In this document: positions 26,700 to 33,578 of the stretch, in pieces
Layout: the number at the start of each line of letters is the position of its first letter
Numbering within the stretch: position 1 is the first letter of the stretch
Assembly (NCBI GenBank): GCA_947165405.1
Contig: CAMVAG010000001.1
Span: 1-37,484, forward strand
Origin: an uncultured Selenomonadales bacterium
GTDB lineage: Bacteria > Bacillota > Negativicutes > Selenomonadales > Selenomonadaceae
DNA: 37,484 nt
Reading direction: 5' to 3'
Position numbers and translations under genes: made by a program
Notes under the pieces: generated by a model
Databases searched by the model: none
What the model was told of the DNA's origin: nothing
What the model saw: the letters and a program-made list of their open reading frames with translations, nothing else

Positions 26700-26734
26700 A
26701 AAAAAAATCCTCGACAATGCGTCGGGGATTTTTC
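26700..26734. terminator. Bidirectional terminator between alaS and fbp
   Basis: A 9-bp stem ATCCTCGAC/GTCGGGGAT (one G-U) with loop AATGC, A-tract before and T-tract after, between the convergent genes. Confidence 0.85.
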
Positions 26735-26786
26735 TTTTGGCAAATTAATCTTCATGAAAAATGATGCGCGCTTGTAAATTTGCAAT

Positions 26787-28691
26787 TCAGCTCTTCGGTT
26801 GAATCGTTCCGTTTTGATATGCCAGCAAAAGTTTATGCAAGCCGATAATTTCATCGCGAATGCCTTTGCCGTGATCGGTATCGCCAACCGTCATGTGCCG
26901 CGACAAAATTTCAACGGTCTGTGTTGTCGACTCAATGTCTTTGTTTTCGGCGAGGGCAAGCTTAACGTCGGCGATTTTCTGGTGGCGCAGAAGTCTGAAG
27001 CCGCGAGAATTTGAAACAAGCGTGTAACCCGAAATGCCCGTCTTCTCATGATAAGGCGTGCTGAATCCGCCGTCGATAATCACAGCTTTGCCGCCCGCTT
27101 TAATCGGACTTTCGCCTTGCCGCACGCGAACGGGAACATGACCGTTGATGATGTGCCCACGCTCGGCGTCAAGCCCGAACTCTTCCAAAATCTTATCGCA
27201 AATTTTCACGTCGTCAATCAAATTGTAATACGGGTCGGCGGGCTCCTTCCAAGTCTCCTTGTCCTCGACAAAGGCGCGCTCAAAAGTTCTGAACTCTCTG
27301 CCGGCTGTCGGCGAAAGCAATCCGCACCAGAGGAAGTACATGAAATCCAAATCCTCTTGGTTCCTGTCGAAGTAAGCACGGCGGGCTCGGCGGTCGACGT
27401 AATCAAAATAATTTTTGCCGCTGTAAGTTTCACCCTCGAACGAAATTTTTTTAAAGGAGCCGTCCTCTTCAAGCGGCACGTTCGCATGAAAAAGCAAGTT
27501 GCCGTTGTGGCAGGTGTAGACGCCGCCTTTCTTGTAGAGATAATCGACTTGCCTTTGAAAATTTACGCTCGCCAAAAAATTTTCTCGCAAGCCCGAAATA
27601 ATTTCGTATTCGTCTTCGGTCAATCTGTAGAGGTCGTCGGAATTTCTGTCAAGCGTCGGGAAATCGTTGGTGTTGAGCTTGTAACTTTGCCCGTTGAGAT
27701 TAACCGTGCCTTCGTCGAAATTAATCTTGTCCAAAAGAAGCCGCGAAGTCATTTTGAAATCGGGATTGCGGCGAATCAACTGCCCTTCCAACTTGAACAT
27801 CATCATCAAGCTTGCAAGCTCGGCGGCGCGCAGAGGATTTTCATTGGGATAAAGTTTCGAGGCAAAGACGGTCAGCGGGCGAAGACTTATTCCGTAGCCG
27901 CGCTCCAAAACGTCGGTGTTGTTGTAGTGCAGAGAATTCCTCACGACCGCCGCGATACAAACCTCGCTGCCAAGAGCCGCGCCCATCCATAAAATATCGT
28001 GATTGCCCCATTGAATGTCAAGCTCTTCGGGATAATTCATCAGCAAATTCAAAATGGCGTCCGGTCTGTCACCTCTGTCGAAGAAGTCGCCGACCAAATG
28101 CAGGCGGTGAATCGCCAAACGCTTTATCAATTCGGTGAAAGCTTGAATAAAATCTGCGCCGCTGTTTATCTCGACGATTGAGGTTAAAAGTTTTTCGTAG
28201 TAAGTTTTCTGCGCGTCGTCGGATTCGGGGTGCGTGTTGAGCAGTTCCAAAATAACGGTCTCGTAGCTGTTCGGGATAAGCTCGCGCATTTTGAATGAAG
28301 GATATTTAAAACTCATGAACTTTGCAAGCTTGACAAGCCGCGCCAAATTTTTCCGATACCAAGCGGGCGTGTCGCGTCCTTGAGATTTTATCTGCGTGAT
28401 TTTTTCTTTTGGATAATAAATCAGCGTGCAGAACTCGGCAATTTCCTCCTCGCCGAGCAAGTCGCCGAAAATGTAATCGACCTTCTCACGAATGACGCCG
28501 GAGCAGTTGTTGATTATGTGCAGGAACAAATCGTATTCGCCGTGCAAGTCGCTCATGAAATGTTCGGTGCCCTTCGGCAAAGACAGCCGCGATTGCAGAT
28601 AAATCAGTTTCTCGTAGATGGATTCTTTCGTCGGATATTTTTCCGAAAGGATTCGCATCAAGCTCGCCGCAAAATCGTAGTTGTCGGTCAT
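26787..28691 (-). CDS. fbp: Fructose-1,6-bisphosphatase, class III (Firmicutes type)
   Basis: 634 aa from the ATG at 28691 (GGGAGC 7 nt upstream); the open frame continues upstream without a ribosome site and across the promoter. Hydrolyses fructose-1,6-bisphosphate in gluconeogenesis. Metallophosphoesterase metal motifs are visible in order: S-D-L-H-G-E-Y near residue 47, G-D-F-F-D-R-G-D, and G-N-H-D, with later histidines (N-G-H-V-P-V). The large size and these motifs mark the class III family found in Firmicutes, unrelated to the E. coli type. Monocistronic, divergent from pssA. Confidence 0.95.
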   Translation of the reverse strand: MTDNYDFAASLMRILSEKYPTKESIYEKLIYLQSRLSLPKGTEHFMSDLHGEYDLFLHIINNCSGVIREKVDYIFGDLLGEEEIAEFCTLIYYPKEKITQIKSQGRDTPAWYRKNLARLVKLAKFMSFKYPSFKMRELIPNSYETVILELLNTHPESDDAQKTYYEKLLTSIVEINSGADFIQAFTELIKRLAIHRLHLVGDFFDRGDRPDAILNLLMNYPEELDIQWGNHDILWMGAALGSEVCIAAVVRNSLHYNNTDVLERGYGISLRPLTVFASKLYPNENPLRAAELASLMMMFKLEGQLIRRNPDFKMTSRLLLDKINFDEGTVNLNGQSYKLNTNDFPTLDRNSDDLYRLTEDEYEIISGLRENFLASVNFQRQVDYLYKKGGVYTCHNGNLLFHANVPLEEDGSFKKISFEGETYSGKNYFDYVDRRARRAYFDRNQEDLDFMYFLWCGLLSPTAGREFRTFERAFVEDKETWKEPADPYYNLIDDVKICDKILEEFGLDAERGHIINGHVPVRVRQGESPIKAGGKAVIIDGGFSTPYHEKTGISGYTLVSNSRGFRLLRHQKIADVKLALAENKDIESTTQTVEILSRHMTVGDTDHGKGIRDEIIGLHKLLLAYQNGTIQPKS

Positions 28692-28718
28692 AATATCAGC
28701 TCCCTTGCGTTTTCCGAT

Positions 28719-28724
28719 ATTATA
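28719..28724 (-). promoter_or_regulatory. -10 element of fbp
   Basis: Perfect TATAAT on the minus strand, about 28 bp before the fbp ATG. No clear -35 at 17 bp. It lies only 12 bp from the -35 of the divergent pssA promoter, so the two may compete. Confidence 0.5.
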
Positions 28725-28736
28725 GCTTAATTTTCG

Positions 28737-28764
28737 TTGACAGCGTGAAAAATTTTTGTATAAT
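28737..28764 (+). promoter_or_regulatory. Consensus promoter of pssA
   Basis: Perfect TTGACA (28737-28742) and perfect TATAAT (28759-28764) with 16 bp spacing, the best sigma-A match in the window. The transcript would have a leader of about 115 nt before the pssA start. That leader contains two small hairpins (around 28776-28794 and 28842-28854) but no riboswitch I can recognise. Confidence 0.8.
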
Positions 28765-28887
28765 TTTAAATGAAATCGGGCTGTAAAAAGCCGAGCGACC
28801 TTAAAAAAATTCATAGCTTTTTTTGTATGGAAGATAACATGTCCTTGAAGGACGTTACCGATTGTTTTTATTATGCGAGGTGCTCAA

Positions 28888-29586
28888 ATGAAGTGGCTGC
28901 TGCCCAACGCCTGCACGGCGGCAAATTTATTTTTCGGAATGCTTTCAATCCTCTCAACTTACGAGGGGAATTTTTTCAATGCGTCGATTTTCATCTTGCT
29001 TGCGCTGATAGCTGACGGCATGGACGGACGGGTTGCCCGCGCCCTCAACGCCGCCTCCGAACTCGGCAAGGAAATGGATTCTCTTTGTGACTTGGGCTCG
29101 TTCGGAATCGCGCCCGCGTTTTTGGCTTATGCTTTTTGCATGAACAACTTCGGGCTTTTGGGCAAGGCGGCTGCGATAATTTTTGCCTTGTGCGGCATGT
29201 GGCGGCTTGCTCGTTTCAACGTCAATACAAACGTCGTGCACGGATTTTTTATGGGCTTGGCAATCCCCGCCGGCGGTTGTATCGTGGCGACGACAACTCT
29301 CCTCTTTCTCGAAATGGGCATTAAGCCGGAAAACTTCGGGCTTGTCTATCCAATCACCGTTATAATCGTCGCTTACCTCATGGTCAGCCACGTCCACTAT
29401 CCCGACTTCAAAGGCGACGGCGAAAAAATTTTCCTCGTTTCAAAAATCTGCGCGGCGGCTCTGTTCGCGGGAATAATCTTCTTGACGCAATCGTGGCAGG
29501 GCGTTTTAACGGCAATCTTTGCAACCTATGCGGTCTTCGGTATAATCAACTCACTGATAGCTTTAATGACGCGGGACAAGTTGTAA
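28888..29586 (+). CDS. pssA: CDP-diacylglycerol-serine O-phosphatidyltransferase
   Basis: 232 aa from the ATG at 28888 (GAGGTG 6 nt upstream; the ATG five codons earlier precedes that site). Integral membrane enzyme making phosphatidylserine, the precursor of phosphatidylethanolamine. It carries the complete CDP-alcohol phosphatidyltransferase signature D-x2-D-G-x2-A-R-x8-G-x3-D-x3-D at about residues 42-66 and about six further hydrophobic helices. Length and the start M-K-W-L-L-P-N match the Bacillus-type PssA. No decarboxylase gene is adjacent. Its product chain supplies the donor lipid for the phosphoethanolamine transferase at 6.2-7.9 kb. Followed 14 nt later by a small coiled-coil gene. 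Confidence 0.93.
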   Translation: MKWLLPNACTAANLFFGMLSILSTYEGNFFNASIFILLALIADGMDGRVARALNAASELGKEMDSLCDLGSFGIAPAFLAYAFCMNNFGLLGKAAAIIFALCGMWRLARFNVNTNVVHGFFMGLAIPAGGCIVATTTLLFLEMGIKPENFGLVYPITVIIVAYLMVSHVHYPDFKGDGEKIFLVSKICAAALFAGIIFLTQSWQGVLTAIFATYAVFGIINSLIALMTRDKL

Positions 29587-29600
29587 AGGAGTGATTTGAA

Positions 29601-29954
29601 ATGGCGACAACCGATGAACGTTTGAATACTCTCGAACAACAATTTGCAGTGACGATGACAAAAGTGGATTCGGCACTTGCGGAACTGAAAGAACAGCGTG
29701 AAGACATGCGGCGTTTGTGGGAAAGACAAGACGCCGAACGCGCACAACGTGACGCCGACATAAGAGAATTGCATAAGCGGCAAGAGGCGGCTCAAGAAAA
29801 ACACGAAGCCGATATGCACGAAATGAACGAGCGTTTCTACGGGAAGATTGACGACTTGAGCAAACAGATTAATGACACTTGGAAACAAACGATGATAGGC
29901 GTTGGCGGTATGATTATCGCTTTGGGAGCTTTGATTATAGGGGCGTTGAAGTAA
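29601..29954 (+). CDS. Small coiled-coil protein with C-terminal membrane anchor
   Basis: 117 aa with AAGGAG before the ATG. Residues from about 5 to 90 are highly charged, rich in Glu, Lys, Arg and Gln with heptad-like spacing, predicting a long coiled coil. Residues 97-115 form one hydrophobic helix (starting M-I-G-V-G-G-M-I-I), ending in Lys. This tail-anchored layout recalls small phage-holin-accessory (XhlA-like) and other bacterial coiled-coil membrane proteins, but I do not recognise a specific family. It shares the pssA transcript and ends at a terminator. Function unknown. Confidence 0.75.
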   Translation: MATTDERLNTLEQQFAVTMTKVDSALAELKEQREDMRRLWERQDAERAQRDADIRELHKRQEAAQEKHEADMHEMNERFYGKIDDLSKQINDTWKQTMIGVGGMIIALGALIIGALK

Positions 29955-29961
29955 AAAAATT

Positions 29962-29997
29962 ATCGGCTCTGTCATGTGGCGGAGCCGATTTTTTTTA
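29962..29997. terminator. Terminator after the pssA operon
   Basis: ATCGGCTC/GAGCCGAT stem (8 bp) with A-tract before and nine T after. It overlaps the last codons of the convergent glycosyltransferase gene and can serve both directions. Confidence 0.85.
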
Positions 29998-31066
29998 TTT
30001 GATTTACAATCTCTTGAGCCGCGAACGGTCGAGAAATTTTTTTCGCGCAAAGTCTCATATCCTCAAGCCGCGCAGGGTCGTTGAGCAGTTCCTCAATGAC
30101 GGAGGAAATTTTTTTGTCGCCGACGGAAATCGCCGCGCCGTGAGCTGTTGCATAAGCTGCGTTGAGGGCTTCGGGTCCCGGTATCGGCTCGTGAAGAATC
30201 AACGGCACGCCCGCCGCGAAAGCCTCCGTCATGGTGAGCGCGCCCGGTTTTGTTATCAGCAAGTCCGCCTGCGCCATGAGCTTTTCAACGTCAGCAACGT
30301 AGCCGAAAATTTCTGTCGGGTGCAAAAATTTTTCCCGTTGCAATTTCGCCAAAAGATTTTCGTTCTGCCCGGCGACGACCAAAATTTTCAGCGGGGATTT
30401 TATTTTGTTCAGCTCCGATAAAGTTTCCTCGATTGAGCCCAATCCCAAGCCGCCGCCCATGATTAAAATCGTCGTTCGCGAATTGGGATTTCTTTGCGCG
30501 GAAGAAAATTTTTCGTCAATCGGAATGCCCGTTGCGAAAATTTTTTGTCCCGTCCGACAATGCGCGGCAAGTTCCCGACGCATCTCCTCCGTCGCAACAA
30601 AGTAAGCGTCGACTTCGCCGAAAATCCAAATCGCGTGCAACGAATAATCCGTCAGCACCGTTGCCAACAAAAATTTTTCGGCTGATTTTGCGTGAAGGAA
30701 TTTCCAAAGTGACGCGGCGGCTTCCGGGAAAGGATGCGTGCAAATCACGACGTCCGGTCGAAAATTTTTCAGCAGGCGGGCGAAAGGCAAATACATCAGC
30801 GCGGAACTCAAAAACCTCGCCGAGACTCCGACTTTCTTTCCGTCCGCGAATTTGTAAATTCTGTCGTAGAGGTCGGGAATAAATTTCAGCGCGGCAAGAT
30901 AAAATTTTTTCGTCAACCAATTCAGCGTCGAAATTTCTTTCGCCATGAAGTCGACGACGTGAACATCAATTCCTAATTCCTCATTCCTAATTTCTAATTG
31001 AATTGCCTCTGCCGCCTTCGTGTGACCGGAACCGATTGACGCCGATAAAATTAAAATTTTCAGCAA
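29972..31066 (-). CDS. GT28-type glycosyltransferase (UgtP/MGDG synthase-like)
   Basis: 364 aa from a TTG at 31066 with GGAGG 6 nt upstream. The N-terminal half has the L-x-A-S-x-G-S-G-H motif of monogalactosyl- and diglucosyl-diacylglycerol synthases, followed by V-V-D-F; the C-terminal half has the GT-B donor-binding elements M-G-G-G-L-G, a G-Y-V-x-x-(V/M) segment, and T-K-P-G-(A/G)-L-T with E-A near the end. It probably transfers sugar to a membrane lipid, as UgtP does on diacylglycerol; MurG is less likely given the signature. Residues E-I-R-N-E-E-L-G-I near the N-terminus are encoded by copy 2 of the ATTCCTAATTCC repeat. It overlaps the upstream SDR gene by 7 nt. Confidence 0.82.
   Translation of the reverse strand: MLKILILSASIGSGHTKAAEAIQLEIRNEELGIDVHVVDFMAKEISTLNWLTKKFYLAALKFIPDLYDRIYKFADGKKVGVSARFLSSALMYLPFARLLKNFRPDVVICTHPFPEAAASLWKFLHAKSAEKFLLATVLTDYSLHAIWIFGEVDAYFVATEEMRRELAAHCRTGQKIFATGIPIDEKFSSAQRNPNSRTTILIMGGGLGLGSIEETLSELNKIKSPLKILVVAGQNENLLAKLQREKFLHPTEIFGYVADVEKLMAQADLLITKPGALTMTEAFAAGVPLILHEPIPGPEALNAAYATAHGAAISVGDKKISSVIEELLNDPARLEDMRLCAKKISRPFAAQEIVNQIKKIGSAT
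30969..31005. repeat. Dispersed ATTCCTAATTCC-type repeat, copy 2 (coding)
   Basis: Matches copy 1 (12075-12105) at 30 of 31 positions, in the same orientation. Here it is translated on the minus strand in frame within the glycosyltransferase gene. Confidence 0.65.
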
Positions 31067-31779
31067 GTCAAACCTCCGTCGACACTTAAGACCGCGCCCG
31101 TTATGAATTTCGCCGACGACAAAAAATAAATTGCCTCCGCGACTTCTTCGGGCTTGCCGATTCTTCCGAGCGGATAAAATTTTTCCAAGTCCTCAAGCGT
31201 CGAGCCCGAAGTTTTTAATTGATTCAAAGTCAGCGGCGTCAAAATATCGCCGGGCGCGACGCAATTCACGCGGATTGAAAAACTTGCCAACTCCAACGCC
31301 AAAGACTTCGTGAACGCGACGACAGCCCCTTTGCTTGCAGCATACGCCGCGCAGAAATAATTTCCTTTCAAGCCCGCGTCACTTGCCACGTTGACGATTG
31401 AGCCTTGAGTTTTAATCAGCTCGTCGACAGCCGCCCGCGCTAAAAAAAATGTTCCCTTGACGTTCGTGTTAAAGAGGTCGTCGAAAATTTTTTCGTTCGT
31501 CGAAGTGATTGCGCCCTCGTGATAAATGCCGGCATTGTTTATCAAAATGTCGACGCCGCCGAAAATTTCAACAGCCCGTGAAATAATTTTCTCGCAATCC
31601 TCGACGCGCCGAACATCCGCCGAAACAAATTCAAAGTTCCCGACGAGTTCCGATTTAATTTTTTCGAAACGCTCACGACTTCTGCCGACGAGCACGCAAT
31701 TAAAATCGTTCGCCAAAAAAATTTTCGCCGTCGCCGACCCGATACCCGACGTGCCGCCGGTGATAATCGCCGTTTTCAT
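31060..31779 (-). CDS. Short-chain dehydrogenase/reductase (FabG-like)
   Basis: 239 aa classical SDR. Nucleotide-binding T-G-G-T-S-G-I-G at about 8-15, N-N-A-G in the middle, the catalytic Ser in N-V-A-S, Y-A-A-S-K with the catalytic Tyr and Lys, and a C-terminal S-V-D-G-G. The R-S-R after the second strand would favour NADP(H). Resembles 3-oxoacyl-ACP reductase and related sugar or alcohol dehydrogenases; the substrate cannot be settled. AGGAG precedes the ATG. Its stop overlaps the start of the glycosyltransferase gene, so the two are coupled, which suggests work on the same lipid or sugar pathway (inference). Confidence 0.88.
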   Translation of the reverse strand: MKTAIITGGTSGIGSATAKIFLANDFNCVLVGRSRERFEKIKSELVGNFEFVSADVRRVEDCEKIISRAVEIFGGVDILINNAGIYHEGAITSTNEKIFDDLFNTNVKGTFFLARAAVDELIKTQGSIVNVASDAGLKGNYFCAAYAASKGAVVAFTKSLALELASFSIRVNCVAPGDILTPLTLNQLKTSGSTLEDLEKFYPLGRIGKPEEVAEAIYFLSSAKFITGAVLSVDGGLTC

Positions 31780-31793
31780 AAGCTCTCCTAATC

Positions 31794-31825
31794 AAAAACA
31801 GAGCCGAGCTTTTTACTCGACTCTG
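31794..31825 (-). terminator. Terminator of the HU gene
   Basis: On the minus strand a 10-bp stem (CAGAGTCGAG/CTCGGCTCTG, one G-U), a 7-nt loop and five T, just past the HU stop codon. Confidence 0.85.
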
Positions 31826-31836
31826 CGGAAATTTTC

Positions 31837-32112
31837 TTAGGGATTGCAAGCCTCTTTGAGACTCTTGCCCGATTTGAAGGACGGCAGTTTCGACGATTTG
31901 ATTTCAATCTCTTCGCCGGTGCGCGGGTTGCGACCTTTGCGGGCAGCACGTTCTCTGACTTCAAAAGTGCCGAAGCCCAAGACTTGAACTTTGTCGCCTT
32001 CAATAAGTGCCGTTTTAATCGCCTCAAAAGTTGCCGCGACTGCCTTCTCCGCCGTTTTGCGGTCAAGTTTGGCTTTATCGGCAACCTTTACTATCAATTC
32101 AGCTCTTGTCAT
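31837..32112 (-). CDS. hup: DNA-binding protein HU
   Basis: 91 aa nucleoid protein. The ATG at 32112 has GAGGAGG upstream; the open frame above it runs through the promoter. It begins M-T-R-A-E-L-I-x-K-V-A and has the HU core G-F-G-T-F-E-V-R-E-R-x-A-R-x-G-R-N-P plus T-G-x-E-I-x-I, the beta arms that grip DNA. It has its own promoter and terminator, so although it lies downstream of the YjfB-like gene it can be expressed independently and strongly. Confidence 0.96.
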   Translation of the reverse strand: MTRAELIVKVADKAKLDRKTAEKAVAATFEAIKTALIEGDKVQVLGFGTFEVRERAARKGRNPRTGEEIEIKSSKLPSFKSGKSLKEACNP

Positions 32113-32147
32113 AAAAGAGTTCCTCCTCTTGAAAAAATTACCTGCAG

Positions 32148-32176
32148 AATTTACCAGAATACTCAAGAAAAATCAA
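32148..32176 (-). promoter_or_regulatory. Promoter of the HU gene
   Basis: Minus strand: TTGATT (32176-32171), 17-bp spacer, TGgTAAATT (-10 at 32153-32148). Confidence 0.65.
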
Positions 32177-32182
32177 GTACTT

Positions 32183-32362
32183 TTACGCCGTAACGTCAAG
32201 ATTGTTTCCGATTGCGGGGTCGAGGCTTTCGACAAGTTCCAAAGCTTCTTCGACTGCCGCGTTGTCCGTCGACATTGCCATCCTCAAAACCGACAAGCCC
32301 AACTCCTGTTGAGTCTTCGCCATGTTCATATCCACCGAAAGTGCCGCTATCGCCATATCCAT
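32183..32362 (-). CDS. YjfB-like small motility-associated protein
   Basis: 59 aa from the ATG at 32362 (AGGAAGGAG 9 nt upstream). The pattern M-D-x-A-x-x-A-(L)-S-x-x-x-x-x-x-x-x-Q-x-x-x-G-x-(S/A)-V-L-x-x-A-M, with the run Q-Q-E-L-G-L-S-V-L, fits the YjfB family of small proteins, annotated as putative motility proteins in Firmicutes. No enzyme motif or membrane segment. It follows the cupin gene by 36 nt, in the run that starts with a CheY-like receiver. The link with motility is from the family name and is not demonstrated here. Confidence 0.75.
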   Translation of the reverse strand: MDMAIAALSVDMNMAKTQQELGLSVLRMAMSTDNAAVEEALELVESLDPAIGNNLDVTA

Positions 32363-32398
32363 TGCCGCCAACTCCTTCCTTGTTTCCGCTATCGATAA

Positions 32399-32734
32399 TT
32401 ACTTCGTGTTGATAATCAGCGCGAAAAAAATTAAATCCTCGTCGCCGATAGTCTCGATACCGTGAGTGTCTCCGTCCGCGCAAAAGGTCGTATCGCCCGC
32501 TTTGACTTCGTAAGTTTTGCCGTTGTCGGTATAAAGCCCTTTGCCTTGAATGATATGATAAGTTTCGTTGGTGCCGACGTGTTGGTGAACGCCGAGCGCG
32601 GCTCCTACGGGGACTGTGACGCGGGCGAACATTGCGCATTTGTCAAGCATTTCTTTGGGCGTCAAAAGGTGCGTGATAAAAATTTCGCCCTTACCTTTTT
32701 TGGCAGTTACCGTCTTCTGCTCAATAATCGGCAT
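32399..32734 (-). CDS. Small cupin-domain protein
   Basis: 111 aa single-cupin barrel. Metal ligands are visible in cupin motif 1: H50-x-H52-x4-E57 and later His60, with motif 2 around A-G-D-T-T-F-C-A-D-G-D-T-H. AGGAGG precedes the ATG. Small cupins of this type serve as sugar or metabolite binding domains, isomerases or dioxygenases; the sequence does not say which. It follows the CheY-like gene by 18 nt. Confidence 0.88.
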   Translation of the reverse strand: MPIIEQKTVTAKKGKGEIFITHLLTPKEMLDKCAMFARVTVPVGAALGVHQHVGTNETYHIIQGKGLYTDNGKTYEVKAGDTTFCADGDTHGIETIGDEDLIFFALIINTK

Positions 32735-32752
32735 TTTAAAACCTCCTTCCGA

Positions 32753-33163
32753 TTAAATATCGTCGTCGTCCTTAGCCAACCGCTTTGCTTTGATTTTTTT
32801 CATGACTTGAACGGTGCGGACGATTTGTTCTTTGGTATAGGGCTTGTGAATAAAATCTATCGCGCCCATTTTGAGGCACTGCATCAATTTTTGCGGCTCG
32901 CCCATTGAACTGAGCATGATAACGGGCACGTCGGGAGCGACTTCGCGAATAAATTCCAGTGCTTCGATTCCGCCGACGACCGGCATGACGATATCCAAGA
33001 TGATGCCATCGGGTTCTTGTTCCAAGACCAAAGTAATTGCCTCTTTGCCGTTGACTGCCTCTATAACTTCGCAACCTTGTTGTTCGAGTTCTTCGCGCAG
33101 CTTTTTGCGAAGGAGCTTTGAGTCGTCGGTTATCAACACGCGAAGTTTTTCTTGCTCGTCCAT
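32753..33163 (-). CDS. CheY-like single-domain response regulator
   Basis: 136 aa receiver domain without an output domain. The acidic pair D13-D14, the phospho-acceptor D57 (I-I-L-D-I-V-M-P), the Ser at 85/86 (M-L-S-S-M-G) and K107 (H-K-P) are all present, so it should be phosphorylated normally. GGGAGG lies 11 nt before the ATG. It ends in a basic then acidic tail (K-A-K-R-L-A-K-D-D-D-D-I). It resembles CheY, and the nearby YjfB-like gene would suit a chemotaxis role, but no kinase or che gene is in the window. A hairpin that probably ends the tRNA-Ser transcript lies in its leader. Confidence 0.9.
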   Translation of the reverse strand: MDEQEKLRVLITDDSKLLRKKLREELEQQGCEVIEAVNGKEAITLVLEQEPDGIILDIVMPVVGGIEALEFIREVAPDVPVIMLSSMGEPQKLMQCLKMGAIDFIHKPYTKEQIVRTVQVMKKIKAKRLAKDDDDI

Positions 33164-33181
33164 AAAAATCGCCGCCTCCCT

Positions 33182-33203
33182 AAAAATAATCGCCCGAAGG
33201 CGA
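33182..33203 (-). terminator. Terminator-like hairpin after tRNA-Ser
   Basis: Minus strand: TCGCC-TTCG-GGCGA, a 5-bp stem with a stable UUCG tetraloop, followed by TTATTTTT. It lies between the tRNA 3' end and the CheY-like gene. Confidence 0.6.
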
Positions 33204-33236
33204 AAATATATTTATAATCGTAAAATTTTCATCATA

Positions 33237-33325
<89 letters not shown>

Positions 33326-33336
33326 TAAACGCGCCG

Positions 33337-33365
33337 ATAATAACAAAAACCTCGCGCAATGTCAA
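33337..33365 (-). promoter_or_regulatory. Promoter of tRNA-Ser
   Basis: Minus strand: perfect TTGACA (33365-33360), 17-bp spacer, TATTAT (33342-33337), about 11 bp before the mature tRNA 5' end. From 33366 to 33482 I see nothing recognisable. Confidence 0.8.
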
Positions 33366-33482
33366 TGTTTTTTTAAGTCTTGAAGATAAGCTGAAGGCAT
33401 AAGAGCGCGGAGAAAAAGTAACCTCAATCCGACGGTTCGCGTCCACTTCCATATCTTTTTTAGCTTATACATTCATTGGCGG

Positions 33483-33511
33483 TTGAAGTGGCGCAACCTA
33501 TCAGTTATAAT
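33483..33511 (+). promoter_or_regulatory. Promoter of the MutS-like gene
   Basis: TTGAAG (33483-33488), 17-bp spacer, perfect TATAAT (33506-33511). It shows that translation cannot start at the far upstream end of the open frame. Confidence 0.7.
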
Positions 33512-33578
33512 GCTTGATAACATTTCCGAAAAAAATTTTCGACGGCGGCGCAGCAAAACTTTAAAAGGTGGAAAAGTA

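Noticed and set aside
27048..27992. 314-codon plus-strand open frame within fbp
   Set aside because: Antisense to class III FBPase motifs; no start signals.
28771..28887. Riboswitch in the pssA leader
   Set aside because: Compared by eye with c-di-GMP and preQ1 motifs; no conserved core recognised.
28770..29015. 81-codon open frame starting in the pssA leader
   Set aside because: No ribosome site at its ATG, and it overlaps pssA in another frame. A leader peptide is possible but unsupported.
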